From assembly GCF_042680805.1 (NCBI RefSeq), contig NZ_JBHUEM010000003.1, positions 124,001 to 188,000 of the forward strand: DNA of 64,000 nucleotides. The letters run 5' to 3'. A program made the position numbers and the translations under genes. This DNA comes from Bacillus_CJ salitolerans. Lineage in GTDB: Bacteria; Bacillota; Bacilli; Bacillales; SA4. This document shows positions 17,579 through 26,321 of this stretch, one piece after another (position 1 is the stretch's first letter; each line of letters starts with the position of its first letter). Under the pieces are notes generated by a model. The model saw only the letters and a program-made list of their open reading frames with translations, was not told where the DNA came from and ran no database searches.

Positions 17579-17728
17579 ATCATAACTTTAGATATTGAAT
17601 TTCCGGTGTACGATGATTCATGAAGGTATTGACGGTTTTTTTAGGGGATTATTGAGCTAAAGGGTAAGGATAGGTTGAACAAAACAACAAAAAAAGCTCG
17701 GATGTTCTACCGAGCTTACTCTATTTAT

Positions 17729-18379
17729 TCACTTAATACAAGAAAAAATCAATACAACTGGTATTCTTTGTCTTCTTTCAAACTCTTCTTGACTACTAAA
17801 ATGCTCACGTTTCGGAGCACCTTCTCGTAAGTCAACTATCGTAAAGCCTGATAAAGTAAGAGACTTAAAGTATTGTTCTATGGAACGATGATATTTAACC
17901 ACTGTTTGTTCAATCCAAGGCTCTCTTCTTTCACCTTCAATAAAATAATCATCTACTATCCAATTTCCACGTTTATCTCCTGTATCTTTACTTATGAAGG
18001 AAGATGTAGTAAGAGGATGTTGAACACTGAATATAAATTTCCCTTTATGTTTTAGTGTTTTATATACATTATCAAACAGTTCATTGATATTAGACACATA
18101 ATGAAATGCAAAACGAGAAGTTACTATATCAAATTCATTATTAGGATAACTATAAGACTCCATAGTACCGTGTTGAATTCTTCCGTTTTCTCCAATAATA
18201 TTTCTATTGGCGGAATCCGCCATTTGCTTAGACCCTTCAATTCCTGTATAAGAACCCACTCCTTGATCTAAAAGTTCTTTACCAAAGGAGGCATCCTCAC
18301 AACCTAGGTCTAAGATGATTTTATCCTGATAGTCTCCAATGAGTTCATAAATAATTGGTCCTTCAATAGCGTTAAAGTT
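17729..18379 (-). pseudogene. N-terminally truncated SAM-dependent methyltransferase
   Basis: The readable frame runs from an in-frame stop at 18380 down to 17729. It opens NFNAIEGPIIYELIGD and contains the SAM-binding motif ILDLGCEDASFG, then FDIVTSRFAFHYV and GKFIFSVQHPL. No ATG, GTG or TTG lies between the stop and the SAM motif. The first start available is GTG 18259, after that motif. The usual first 30 or so residues are missing, replaced by an anti-sigma-like remnant. A SAM-binding methyltransferase cannot work without motif I, so this is probably dead. Confidence 0.7.
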
Positions 18380-18452
18380 CTATTGATTTTATATCCTCTT
18401 CCTTCGGCACCTCAACTTCATTTACTTTGTTTAAATGTGGTTCTCTATCCAT
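18372..18452 (-). pseudogene. N-terminal remnant, probable anti-sigma factor
   Basis: Twenty-six codons starting MDREPHLNKVNEVEVPKEED directly after the sigma-factor remnant, with AGGGGG upstream, end at a stop that runs into the truncated methyltransferase. A short acidic, cytosolic start right after an ECF sigma gene suggests the beginning of a membrane-bound anti-sigma factor; the membrane part is gone. The family call is by context only. Confidence 0.35.
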
Positions 18453-18465
18453 CAAAATAGCCCCC

Positions 18466-18943
18466 TCACAAGAACCTTTTTAAACTATTTTTAGGTATTA
18501 ATCGTATTTTAGGTATTTCTAGCTTTTTAGCTATCTCCTGTAAACTCATATCATGATAGTAGAATAAGAAAATGCTGTTCTGATACTTATCTGGCAATTT
18601 TCCAATTGCTGCTAGAGATCTAGATTTTCCTCAGTTTTCACACCTGGGAAAACTGTTATATTATTTCTGAAGCAATTCCATTTTTCCTCTTTCTTTTGGA
18701 CATGAATAGCACGGTTAATAAATATTTTCATTAACCAAGTTAGGAAATATTGCTCGTTTCTTAACTGGTTAATGGAGGAAAATGCTGTATAGGCAGTTCT
18801 TGTACCACATCCAAAGCATCCTCACGATTTCTGACATACAAATATGCCGTTCTGTATAGGCGATCACTATGCTCAATAAGCAATTTTTTAGAAACATCTG
18901 AATCACCCCGGATGGCTTTTCTAACTAAATTTATTTCACCCAA
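18466..18943 (-). pseudogene. Frameshifted ECF sigma factor gene
   Basis: Three frames together rebuild an ECF sigma-70 factor. VRKAIRGDSDVSKKLLIEHS and LYRTAYLYVRNREDALDVVQ are region 2 (TTG start at 18943 behind AAAGGTAGG). EQYFLTWLMKIFINRAI continues it in a second frame. LPDKYQNSIFLFYYHDMSLQ with EIAKKLEIP is the region 4 helix-turn-helix in a third. At least two frameshifts and a stop make it non-functional. It would have been co-transcribed with the anti-sigma remnant. Confidence 0.75.
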
Positions 18944-19236
18944 CTCTTTTACCTACCTTTACTCATTAGAGCAGGATCGATAAGGAAAATATTTAAATTA
19001 CACTATTAGAAAAACTAAGAAATATATTTCCTGAAAATAAAAAAATGTAAAAATATGTTGAACTTTGGATATATATGGTGTTTAATATTATTTGAATATA
19101 GAAAATAAGTTAATTATTAGAATTATTATGATTATTAGAAATGTATAGAAAAATGGATATAATAATCAACGCAGTTTACACAAAAAAGCAAAAATAGATG
19201 AAAACAGAGTTTTATCAAACTGAAAGGCGTGTATGT
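18944..19236 (+). promoter_or_regulatory. Intergenic region upstream of the RiPP cluster
   Basis: This is the only sizeable gap before a 14-kb run of plus-strand genes, so it must hold their main promoter. TTGAAC (19058-19063) and TAATAT (19083-19088) could be -35 and -10 boxes, but the 19-bp spacer is long. TATAAT near 19158 is an alternative -10. No operator or riboswitch is recognised. Confidence 0.35.
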
Positions 19237-20421
19237 ATGCATATTTGTTTAGTGAATGAAGAGTACCCTAAAGAAACAAGTTTTGGAGGAATAGCAACAT
19301 ATCAACATATATTGGCAAGAGAACTTGTTAAAAGGGGTAATAGAGTAACTGTTATATGTAAGTCGAATGTAAGAAGTCAAAGATATATTGAAGAAGGAGT
19401 AGAAGTAGTAAGAATATTTTCAAAAGATTTAAATAACATCGACTCCCTAATTAATTATAGAATGAAAGTAAAAGAAGAGTTGGAAAATCTTGAGAAACAA
19501 GGATTGGATATAATTGAAACACCAGAGTGGGGTGCTGATACAATATTTTATCTTTCAAAAGGCAAAGTACCCATTGTTACTAAACTACATACACCTTTAA
19601 AAGTATGGCTTAAGTATAATAAAAGTCATATGTCACTGGAAATAAAAGAACAGCTTTTAAAATGGGAAGAAGAACTAATTAATAGAAGCGAAAAAGTAAT
19701 TTCATGCACAGAATCTTTAAAAAATATTGTGTTAAGAGAAATGGACATAACGAGAAACGATGATATAGAAATTATTCCTAACCCTGCTATTCTGAATGAA
19801 TTAGGGATGAAGAAGATTAAATCTTATAATCAAATATTATTTTGTGGAAGCTTAGAAGAAAGAAAAGGAGTCTTAAACTTAGCAAGAGTTTTACCAAGTA
19901 TTTTTAAGAAGCATTCCAATTATAAGGTTGTTTTTATCGGAAAAGATACGAATAGAAATAATCTAAATATATCAACCCAAGAGTTAATAAAATCATATGT
20001 TGGAGAGGAATACGTAGACTTTTTAGAATTTAAAGGACACATAAATAACAATATTATTCAAGAGGAGTATGCTAAATCAGCTGTATGTGTTTTCCCTTCT
20101 CTATATGAAAATTTCCCTTATGTTGTTTTAGAGGCAATGTCTAATGGGGCTGCCATTATTGGTAGTATAAATGGTGGAATGACTGAAATGATAAATGATG
20201 GGGTTTCTGGGTTACTGATTGATCCTTATAATTTACAGGCCTTAGAGAAAGCAATACTCAATGTAATTGAGGATAGTGAGTGTTCTGAGATTATGAGAAA
20301 TAATGCAAGAAGAGAAGTAGAGCGTTTTAGTTCAAGTAAAATTGTTGAACAGAACTTAAGAGTATACCAAGAGGCCATTCAAGAAAGAAGGGGAAAAATT
20401 GAACAAAGAGTCTTGGCATAG
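19237..20421 (+). CDS. GT4-family glycosyltransferase
   Basis: A 394-residue retaining glycosyltransferase with GT-B fold. The N-terminal domain reads MHICLVNEEYPKETSFGGIA, containing the glycine-rich loop. The C-terminal donor domain shows ILFCGSLEERKGVL and the E-x7-E box (FPSLYENFPYVVLEAMSNGA). The start at ATG 19237 follows GAAAGG; ATG 19198 is an in-frame alternative. It opens the cluster and overlaps the Nudix gene by 23 bases. It may glycosylate the peptide product or an intermediate, but donor and acceptor are unknown. Confidence 0.85.
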   Translation: MHICLVNEEYPKETSFGGIATYQHILARELVKRGNRVTVICKSNVRSQRYIEEGVEVVRIFSKDLNNIDSLINYRMKVKEELENLEKQGLDIIETPEWGADTIFYLSKGKVPIVTKLHTPLKVWLKYNKSHMSLEIKEQLLKWEEELINRSEKVISCTESLKNIVLREMDITRNDDIEIIPNPAILNELGMKKIKSYNQILFCGSLEERKGVLNLARVLPSIFKKHSNYKVVFIGKDTNRNNLNISTQELIKSYVGEEYVDFLEFKGHINNNIIQEEYAKSAVCVFPSLYENFPYVVLEAMSNGAAIIGSINGGMTEMINDGVSGLLIDPYNLQALEKAILNVIEDSECSEIMRNNARREVERFSSSKIVEQNLRVYQEAIQERRGKIEQRVLA

Positions 20422-20914
20422 ACATATTGGAGTCTATGGAGTGTGTTTATCCGGCAAAAAACTAATGGTAGTAAAAAAAAATGGTGGGCCATACAGTTAT
20501 AGATTCGATTTACCTGGTGGTTCTATTGAGGATAGAGAGAGTCTTTATGATGCATTAGTTAGAGAGATGAAAGAAGAAACAGGATTCAATGTAAGAGTGA
20601 ATGAACAACTAGGAACATTTGATTTTTTAGTACGGGCACCATATGAAAAATCAAAATATACTCATCATATTGCAATTATATATTCAGTAACAGTAAATGG
20701 ATCAGACGCTGAGTACATAGAAACGAATATAGATAAAGGTAATAGCAAAGAATTAAATGACTCTTTGGGAGTGGAATTCATCTCTTTAAATTATGATCTA
20801 GAGGAGTGTTCCCCACTAGTTATTAAAATAATAGAAATGTTGAAATTAAAAGAGAGTAGTTTATTCATAAAAGAATATAAAGATTGGGAAAGAAGAGAGT
20901 GTAACAAATGGTAG
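20399..20914 (+). CDS. Nudix hydrolase
   Basis: A 171-residue protein with a complete Nudix box at residues 41-63 (GSIEDRESLYDALVREMKEE then TGF), matching G-x5-E-x7-R-E-U-x-E-E-x-G-U. Nudix enzymes hydrolyse nucleoside diphosphates linked to another group. TTG 20399 has GAAGGGG five bases upstream and lies inside the glycosyltransferase gene. In this cluster it may remove unwanted activated nucleotides or process a nucleotide-linked intermediate. The C-terminal 50 residues beyond the fold are not recognised. Confidence 0.85.
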   Translation: MNKESWHRHIGVYGVCLSGKKLMVVKKNGGPYSYRFDLPGGSIEDRESLYDALVREMKEETGFNVRVNEQLGTFDFLVRAPYEKSKYTHHIAIIYSVTVNGSDAEYIETNIDKGNSKELNDSLGVEFISLNYDLEECSPLVIKIIEMLKLKESSLFIKEYKDWERRECNKW

Positions 20915-21765
20915 GATTAACAGATAAAGGATATGTATTTTCTGGAAGTAAAGTTTTTCTAAAAGGCTATGCTAGAGAAGTGTACTCTGAATTAGAGAAA
21001 TTATTCTACAAACTTGCTGAAAATATGTATTCTGAACAAGTTCTAGTACCAGCATTGATTAGTACTGATTTTTTGGAAAAAACTGATTATATCGAAAAGT
21101 TCCCACATAATTATGGAGCTGTATCGGTAGTATCTTCTGACTCTAACACATTACACAATGTAGCCAATAAAAGTGTAGATATAACAAAGGTACTTGAGCT
21201 TGAGTCTCATTTATCTGAACCTCCAACAGTGTGTTGTCATATACTTGAACAACTTGAAAATAAAGTTATAGTAGACTCGAAGGTTTTTTATGCAAAAGGT
21301 TATTGTTTTAGAAATGAGAGCGAGCATAGTATAAGTAAATCTAGACCAAAAACTTTTTCTATGCAAGAAATCGTTTATTTTGGAACACAACAAGAAGTAA
21401 AAAGTCTTAGAGACCAAACAATTGCTGAAACCAAAAATATTGCCGAACAGCTTAAGTTAAATTGTGTGATAAAACCAGCAAATGACCTGTTTTATATTAC
21501 ACCGGCTATGCAAAAATTATTAAAACTTCAAAAAAATGAAGAGCAAAAGTTTGAATTGGTGTTTTATGGGGATTCTGATTCATTTTCTGTATCATCTTTT
21601 AATCTTCATAATCAATTTTACTCAAAAAAACTAAATATTAAATTACAGGATAATTCACCTATTTACTCAGGGTGTACTGGTTTTGGTTTAGAACGGTGGA
21701 CTTTAGCTTTTATCCTTACTCATGGAAACAAAGGAAAGTTCCCACGAGATTTTATTAATTGTTAG
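20908..21765 (+). CDS. SerRS-like amino acid:[carrier protein] ligase
   Basis: A 285-residue class II aminoacyl-tRNA-synthetase-like protein without a tRNA-binding arm. Motif 2 is CFRNESEH (Arg 135), followed by SMQEIVYFG (Glu 154) and motif 3 SGCTGFGLERW. Cys 109/110, Glu 154 and Cys 256 match the zinc ligands that read the amino acid in SerRS-like amino acid:carrier-protein ligases. Such enzymes adenylate an amino acid and load it on a phosphopantetheine arm. A carrier-protein gene follows directly, which supports this reading strongly. Which amino acid is used is unknown; glycine, alanine and serine are usual in the family. Confidence 0.82.
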   Translation: MVGLTDKGYVFSGSKVFLKGYAREVYSELEKLFYKLAENMYSEQVLVPALISTDFLEKTDYIEKFPHNYGAVSVVSSDSNTLHNVANKSVDITKVLELESHLSEPPTVCCHILEQLENKVIVDSKVFYAKGYCFRNESEHSISKSRPKTFSMQEIVYFGTQQEVKSLRDQTIAETKNIAEQLKLNCVIKPANDLFYITPAMQKLLKLQKNEEQKFELVFYGDSDSFSVSSFNLHNQFYSKKLNIKLQDNSPIYSGCTGFGLERWTLAFILTHGNKGKFPRDFINC

Positions 21766-21819
21766 CATATCAGATCATATCAGATATTTTAAACGAAATA
21801 TGTTGCGAGGGAAATATGA

Positions 21820-22047
21820 ATGAACACTCAGATTATTGAAAAGAAAATAAAAGAAATACTTAACAACAATGAAATTGGCATACATGAAAATTTAGAAGGT
21901 TATGGTTTGGATTCGTTGGCAATAGTTGAATTAATAATGTATTTAGAAGAAGAATTTAAAATAGAAATTTTAGATGAAGACATAAAAAAAGAGAATTTTA
22001 ATAGTATAACGAAAATAAATTATTTTGTTTCTGAAAGAGTGATTTAA
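21820..22047 (+). CDS. Acyl/aminoacyl carrier protein
   Basis: A 75-residue carrier protein with the phosphopantetheine attachment motif GYGLDSLAIVELIMYLEEEF; Ser 32 is the attachment site. Length, acidity and four-helix pattern fit the family. ATG 21820 follows GAGGG. It is the likely partner of the upstream amino acid ligase, so it would present a thioester-bound amino acid to a later enzyme. No phosphopantetheinyl transferase is in the window; a host enzyme would be needed. Confidence 0.9.
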   Translation: MNTQIIEKKIKEILNNNEIGIHENLEGYGLDSLAIVELIMYLEEEFKIEILDEDIKKENFNSITKINYFVSERVI

Positions 22048-23210
22048 TGTTATTTTATCAAAATGTAACTTTTCAAGTAATAGTTGAAATAATAAAAGAT
22101 TATGAACACAATAACAATAAAAAAAATATTGAAAAGTTGTTAAAAGATAGTCTTTTCAATCCACCGTTATTTATTAAGTTATGTTCTGAACATAAATTGA
22201 TGGGGCTAGTTTATGAAGTGCTAAACAGACATGATATTTTTTATTTGCTGCATGACAAATGGTCAGACATTTTTCTTCATTATTCAAATGGTAATCAAAA
22301 AAAAAATGAGATTTACCAGAGTGAGTTAAAGATTATCGTAGCAAAATTTAATGAGAATAATATAAAGTACGCTACTTTAAAAGGAGCAATTTTGTGCTCT
22401 GAGGTTTATAATATTGGATCAAGATTTTGTAAAGATATCGACATATTAATAGATGAAGACCAATTGACAAAAGCTTCAGTTATCTTAAATGAGTTAGGTT
22501 ATGTACAAGGTGAGAAGTGGTCTAATAATATTAGAGAATATTCAAAGCAAGAAAAACTTTTTAAAAGATTAGGGCATCATGTACTCTCATCGTTCACAAA
22601 AAAGTTTGAAAATACTGAAATTTATGTAAATGTTGAGCTGGCATTTGATATTTTTAATAATAAAAACTCATCACCTGTAAAGAAACAATTGGTGAGAGAA
22701 TCGTTAAATTCAAGTGAAGTTAATAAGGATATGATTAATAAACTGAATACCGAAATAATGTTGCTTCAACTTTGCTTTAGTATTTATAAGGATTCTACTA
22801 GTGTTCATTCAATTAGACACGGTAAGGATATTGAACTTATTAAATACGTTGATTTATATAGATTTATCTTAAAAAATTTCAGTCAAATAAACTGGGAATA
22901 TTTTATTTTTAACATTAACATTCTATCACAAGATGGTAAAAAAGCTGTATTTTACACTTTTTACCATCTGGAATTAATTTTTGGGGATATAATTCCAGTT
23001 GAAATAATGAGCTGCTTGAGACCAGAGGATATAACATTCCTTAACGATTATGGGTTAGATGAAGAAAAAGTATTCCGTTGGGAAAAAAGTTTTGATGAAA
23101 GGATTTTTTGGAGTGATCGAAAATTCCAGATTATTAATAATATAGATGAATTGAAGAAATTTAAAGAATATGAAGAAAGAGTAAAAAAATTCCAGAATAT
23201 AGGTGAGTGA
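22047..23210 (+). CDS. Nucleotidyltransferase family protein (NTP_transf_5-like)
   Basis: A 387-residue protein. ATLKGAILCSEVYNIGSRFC followed by KDIDILI is the hallmark of the uncharacterised NTP_transf_5 group within the polymerase-beta fold: LKG, then a G-x-R turn, then the D-x-D metal pair. Relatives occur in several RiPP clusters, including some lasso clusters, where they are thought to nucleotidylate the product. The start codon overlaps the carrier-protein stop (TAATG). The substrate here is unknown; the modified peptide or the aminoacyl product is plausible. Confidence 0.78.
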   Translation: MLFYQNVTFQVIVEIIKDYEHNNNKKNIEKLLKDSLFNPPLFIKLCSEHKLMGLVYEVLNRHDIFYLLHDKWSDIFLHYSNGNQKKNEIYQSELKIIVAKFNENNIKYATLKGAILCSEVYNIGSRFCKDIDILIDEDQLTKASVILNELGYVQGEKWSNNIREYSKQEKLFKRLGHHVLSSFTKKFENTEIYVNVELAFDIFNNKNSSPVKKQLVRESLNSSEVNKDMINKLNTEIMLLQLCFSIYKDSTSVHSIRHGKDIELIKYVDLYRFILKNFSQINWEYFIFNINILSQDGKKAVFYTFYHLELIFGDIIPVEIMSCLRPEDITFLNDYGLDEEKVFRWEKSFDERIFWSDRKFQIINNIDELKKFKEYEERVKKFQNIGE

Positions 23211-23216
23211 AGATAT

Positions 23217-24209
23217 ATGAAAAAAGTACCAGAATTAATTTGGAGTCTCAAAGAAGAATCAAAGAAAATAGAGGGAAATACACCTGTCTTTATTAAAACT
23301 CAACAAATATACGATGATAATGAAAGAAATCATATTGTTTTTCAAGGAGATAATTTAGAGGTAATAAAAGGGATGGCAAATGATTATTCAGAGAAGATAA
23401 AGATTATATATTTAGATCCTCCTTATAATACAGGAAATGAATTTATTTATTCGGGTGGTAATTTAGAAGAAAAATATTCAAACTTCAAACAGAGTAGGGA
23501 TGCAGGAAATGCTAAGGAAAATCGACATTTTGATTGGTTAAACATGATATACCCAAGATTATTATTGTCAAAAGAACTCTTGAATGAAAATGGAGTAATA
23601 ATAGTTTCAATTGATGATAATGAATATGCTAATTTAAGATTAATACTTGATGAAATTTATGGTGAAGAAAAATATATTGGCACTTTTGTATGGCATCGGA
23701 GAAATTATGATGAAAGTAATGAAGGTATAATAAGTCATCAACATGAGTATATAGTAGTCTATGGCAACCCTAAATTTGATAGTGAAAAAACTAAGAGAAT
23801 TTCTTCATGGATTTATAAGGAATATGAACAGAATGATACAACAACAGAAGCAATGAAATTAGATTATCAATATACTGGAAAACAGGATTTGGTCGATATA
23901 TTAGAACAGGATATCGGAATGAATTATCCTAAGCCAGTAAAGATGCTTAAACAATTAGTTAACTATTTTAGTGAACCTAATGATGTAATATTGGATTTAT
24001 TTGCTGGGTCTGGAACTACTGGTCAAGCGATCGTAGAGTTAAATAAAGAATCTAATTCTTTCAGAAAATGCATTTTGGTTCAAATACCCAAAAAAACGAA
24101 AAAGGGTGGGTATGATGATATATCAAAAATTACAATTGATAGAATAACAAGAGCTATTATGAAAAATGGAGAAAATGAAAGTATTAGTGTTTATCAAATT
24201 AGGAAGTAG
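23217..24209 (+). CDS. DNA adenine/cytosine-N4 methyltransferase, beta class
   Basis: A 330-residue amino-methyltransferase. Motif IV DPPYNTGNEF (from about residue 66) precedes motif I LDLFAGSGTTGQA (from about residue 260), the beta-class order seen in type III Mod proteins. It is about half the length of a normal Mod, and no restriction subunit is near. It lies tightly inside the biosynthetic operon, 6 bases after one gene and 9 before the next. It may mark DNA, protect the host from a DNA-directed product, or act on an unusual nucleotide; none can be chosen from sequence. Confidence 0.8.
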   Translation: MKKVPELIWSLKEESKKIEGNTPVFIKTQQIYDDNERNHIVFQGDNLEVIKGMANDYSEKIKIIYLDPPYNTGNEFIYSGGNLEEKYSNFKQSRDAGNAKENRHFDWLNMIYPRLLLSKELLNENGVIIVSIDDNEYANLRLILDEIYGEEKYIGTFVWHRRNYDESNEGIISHQHEYIVVYGNPKFDSEKTKRISSWIYKEYEQNDTTTEAMKLDYQYTGKQDLVDILEQDIGMNYPKPVKMLKQLVNYFSEPNDVILDLFAGSGTTGQAIVELNKESNSFRKCILVQIPKKTKKGGYDDISKITIDRITRAIMKNGENESISVYQIRK

Positions 24210-24218
24210 AGAAATGAA

Positions 24219-25100
24219 ATGATTGTTGAAAAGTTTGAATATGGTATTTCAAATGATACATATAAGATAAACTTAAACAATTCTAATATTGTTTTAAAGA
24301 TTATAAACAGAGAAAACACACATATTACAAGACTCTATAAGCACTTAATTAGAAAAAATTTTATTAATAGTAAGTATAATTTTATTGAAGAAAAAAATTA
24401 TACAATTCAGATAATGGAGGAAATTAAAGGGCAACATAAATTAGATATCAGTAAGAGAGAATTCAATGAAATTACAAAATATATAAAAAAACTCCATAAG
24501 TCGTTACCTAAAAATTTTAAAGGGATTCCCAAATTGGTTGAGTCAATAACTTTTTACAAGAATAATTCTAAGATAATTCCTTTTGAGCAGAGAAACATTG
24601 ATCAGCATTTAACGAACTTATTTAATAAACATAAATATGTTTTATATGAATCTATTAATCAGGTAGTACATGGTGATATAAGTCCAACTAACATTTTCTG
24701 GAGTGACAATAAAATTGTATCCATAATAGATTTTGATGAAGCTGTTATTGCACCTCCTTTATTTGATATAGCTGTCACTTTAATTAAATTTTCTTTGGAT
24801 TCTAACAATCAAATAAATTTAGAAAAAATTGAGTTTTTTCTAAATGAATTAAGTTTTGGAGAAAAAGAGAGAGTTTATAGTTTATGCATAATTTATATAT
24901 TAAAAGTTATATATCAAAAAATCTATTTAGAAACAATCGGTGAAATCGACTTAAATGATCCAAAACAAATAAAAGATTCCTGGGAGTTATGGTATATGAA
25001 TCTTAATAAATTTCTGAATAGAAAGGAAAGTAGATATGACAGGAATATTAATAGCTATAGAAGGGAACGATGGAGCAGGAAAAACAAGTCTTTGTTCTAA
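24219..25100 (+). CDS. APH/choline-kinase-like small-molecule kinase
   Basis: A 293-residue protein with the aminoglycoside-phosphotransferase fold. The Brenner motif VVHGDISPTNIFW holds the catalytic Asp and Asn, and VSIIDFDEAVIAPPLFDIAV carries the DFD metal-binding triad. The substrate is not known. Its last 65 bases overlap the next gene, unusually long for this operon, so the C-terminal tail (NSYRRERWSRKNKSLF) may come from a frame change at the end. It could phosphorylate a nucleoside or sugar ahead of the NMP kinases that follow. Confidence 0.8.
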   Translation: MIVEKFEYGISNDTYKINLNNSNIVLKIINRENTHITRLYKHLIRKNFINSKYNFIEEKNYTIQIMEEIKGQHKLDISKREFNEITKYIKKLHKSLPKNFKGIPKLVESITFYKNNSKIIPFEQRNIDQHLTNLFNKHKYVLYESINQVVHGDISPTNIFWSDNKIVSIIDFDEAVIAPPLFDIAVTLIKFSLDSNNQINLEKIEFFLNELSFGEKERVYSLCIIYILKVIYQKIYLETIGEIDLNDPKQIKDSWELWYMNLNKFLNRKESRYDRNINSYRRERWSRKNKSLF

Positions 25101-25668
25101 ACTTGTAGATTATTTTAATAAAGGGGAAATTCAAGCACGAAATATTAAATTTAACATGTCTGAGGTTACTTTAGATGCAATAAAGAAAGGGAAGGAAAAA
25201 AAATATAGTCCTGCACTTAATCATTATCTCCATCTTTCCAGTCTAATAGATCAAGTGGATACTTACGCTAGTGAAGAATTGCAAAAGGGATCTATAGTAG
25301 TATGTGATAGATATGCTTATACATTAATAGCTAGAGGATTAGCAAGAGGGCTCAATCAAACTGTATTGGAGAAGAGCGTGTCGATTTTGCCCAAGCCTGA
25401 CTTGACTTTTTTACTAGATATTAGCCCGGAAAGAGGGTTAGAAAGGCGGAAATTGAAAGAAAATGAACCTCTAACATATTGGGAAGCCGGTGTTGACATT
25501 ACAAAAAATACTAAATATGAAGAAAGTTTTTTGACATTTCAAGGTGATGTACGGAGAAACTTCTTAAATTATAGAAACGATCCTAATTTTTTTGTAATAG
25601 ATGCAGATGATTCATTTGAAACAGTATTTAACAATGTTATATCAAAAGTTAAGGACAAGTTAAAATGA
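25036..25668 (+). CDS. Thymidylate-kinase-like nucleotide kinase 1
   Basis: A 210-residue P-loop kinase. The Walker A is EGNDGAGKTS (residues 9-18), the DR(Y) motif is VVCDRYAYT, and RRKLKENEP could be the LID region. This is the dTMP-kinase architecture. A second different copy follows at once, so neither is likely to be the housekeeping Tmk. ATG 25036 has AAAGGAAAG upstream. It probably phosphorylates a pyrimidine-type or modified nucleoside monophosphate. Confidence 0.82.
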   Translation: MTGILIAIEGNDGAGKTSLCSKLVDYFNKGEIQARNIKFNMSEVTLDAIKKGKEKKYSPALNHYLHLSSLIDQVDTYASEELQKGSIVVCDRYAYTLIARGLARGLNQTVLEKSVSILPKPDLTFLLDISPERGLERRKLKENEPLTYWEAGVDITKNTKYEESFLTFQGDVRRNFLNYRNDPNFFVIDADDSFETVFNNVISKVKDKLK

Positions 25669-26321
25669 TTATTGTATTTGAAGGATTAAATAACTGTGGA
25701 AAGTCTACCCAAATAGATAGTTTAAAAAATGATATCTTACTTAATTCAAATTATAATTGCATTTTTACTAGTTGGAATTCATATCCAGATACACATGCTT
25801 TTATAGAAGATCAAAAACTAAAGGATAACTTTTCACCTCGAACTTATTCTTTAGCTCATGCTTTAGATTTCACCTATAGATATGAAGATATAATTAAAAA
25901 TCTAAAAACAAAGTTAGATCTTGCATTTTTTGATAGATATTACTTTACATCTTTTGTGAGAGATAATCTGAGAGGTATTCCTTTAGAATCTTTATATAAT
26001 TTATATTCATTTGCTAGGATACCAGATTTAATATTTTATTTTGATATAGAACCAGAAACGGTTTGGGAGCGTGCAAAAGGGAATGTTTATGACCGCTCAA
26101 AATATATTTTAGGTGAGGATATTAGTTATTCAAATGATAAATATATGAACTATTATAAATATCTTTCTGAACAACGAAGGTTATATCTAAAAGTCTTAAG
26201 TAAAGAGGAATATTCTAGTAAGACAATTCTTATTAATGCGAAAAACAGTAAAGAAAGTATTAATCAGGAAATAAAGTATCATATTCAAAATAAACTGCGT
26301 ATGGGAGGAAAAAATGATTGA
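25665..26321 (+). CDS. Thymidylate-kinase-like nucleotide kinase 2
   Basis: A 218-residue P-loop kinase, distantly similar to its neighbour. The Walker A is EGLNNCGKST, the substrate motif is AFFDRYYFTSFVRDNL, and IEPETVWERAKG lies near the LID. The start codon overlaps the previous stop (ATGA). The loop is less canonical than in Tmk (NNCGKST against xxGKST/S), hinting at a changed substrate. Two such kinases in a row suggest two phosphorylation steps or two nucleotides. Confidence 0.8.
   Translation: MIIVFEGLNNCGKSTQIDSLKNDILLNSNYNCIFTSWNSYPDTHAFIEDQKLKDNFSPRTYSLAHALDFTYRYEDIIKNLKTKLDLAFFDRYYFTSFVRDNLRGIPLESLYNLYSFARIPDLIFYFDIEPETVWERAKGNVYDRSKYILGEDISYSNDKYMNYYKYLSEQRRLYLKVLSKEEYSSKTILINAKNSKESINQEIKYHIQNKLRMGGKND

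Noticed and set aside
23217..24209. Type III restriction-modification system
   Set aside because: The methyltransferase resembles Mod but is half its length and no Res helicase-nuclease gene is near.
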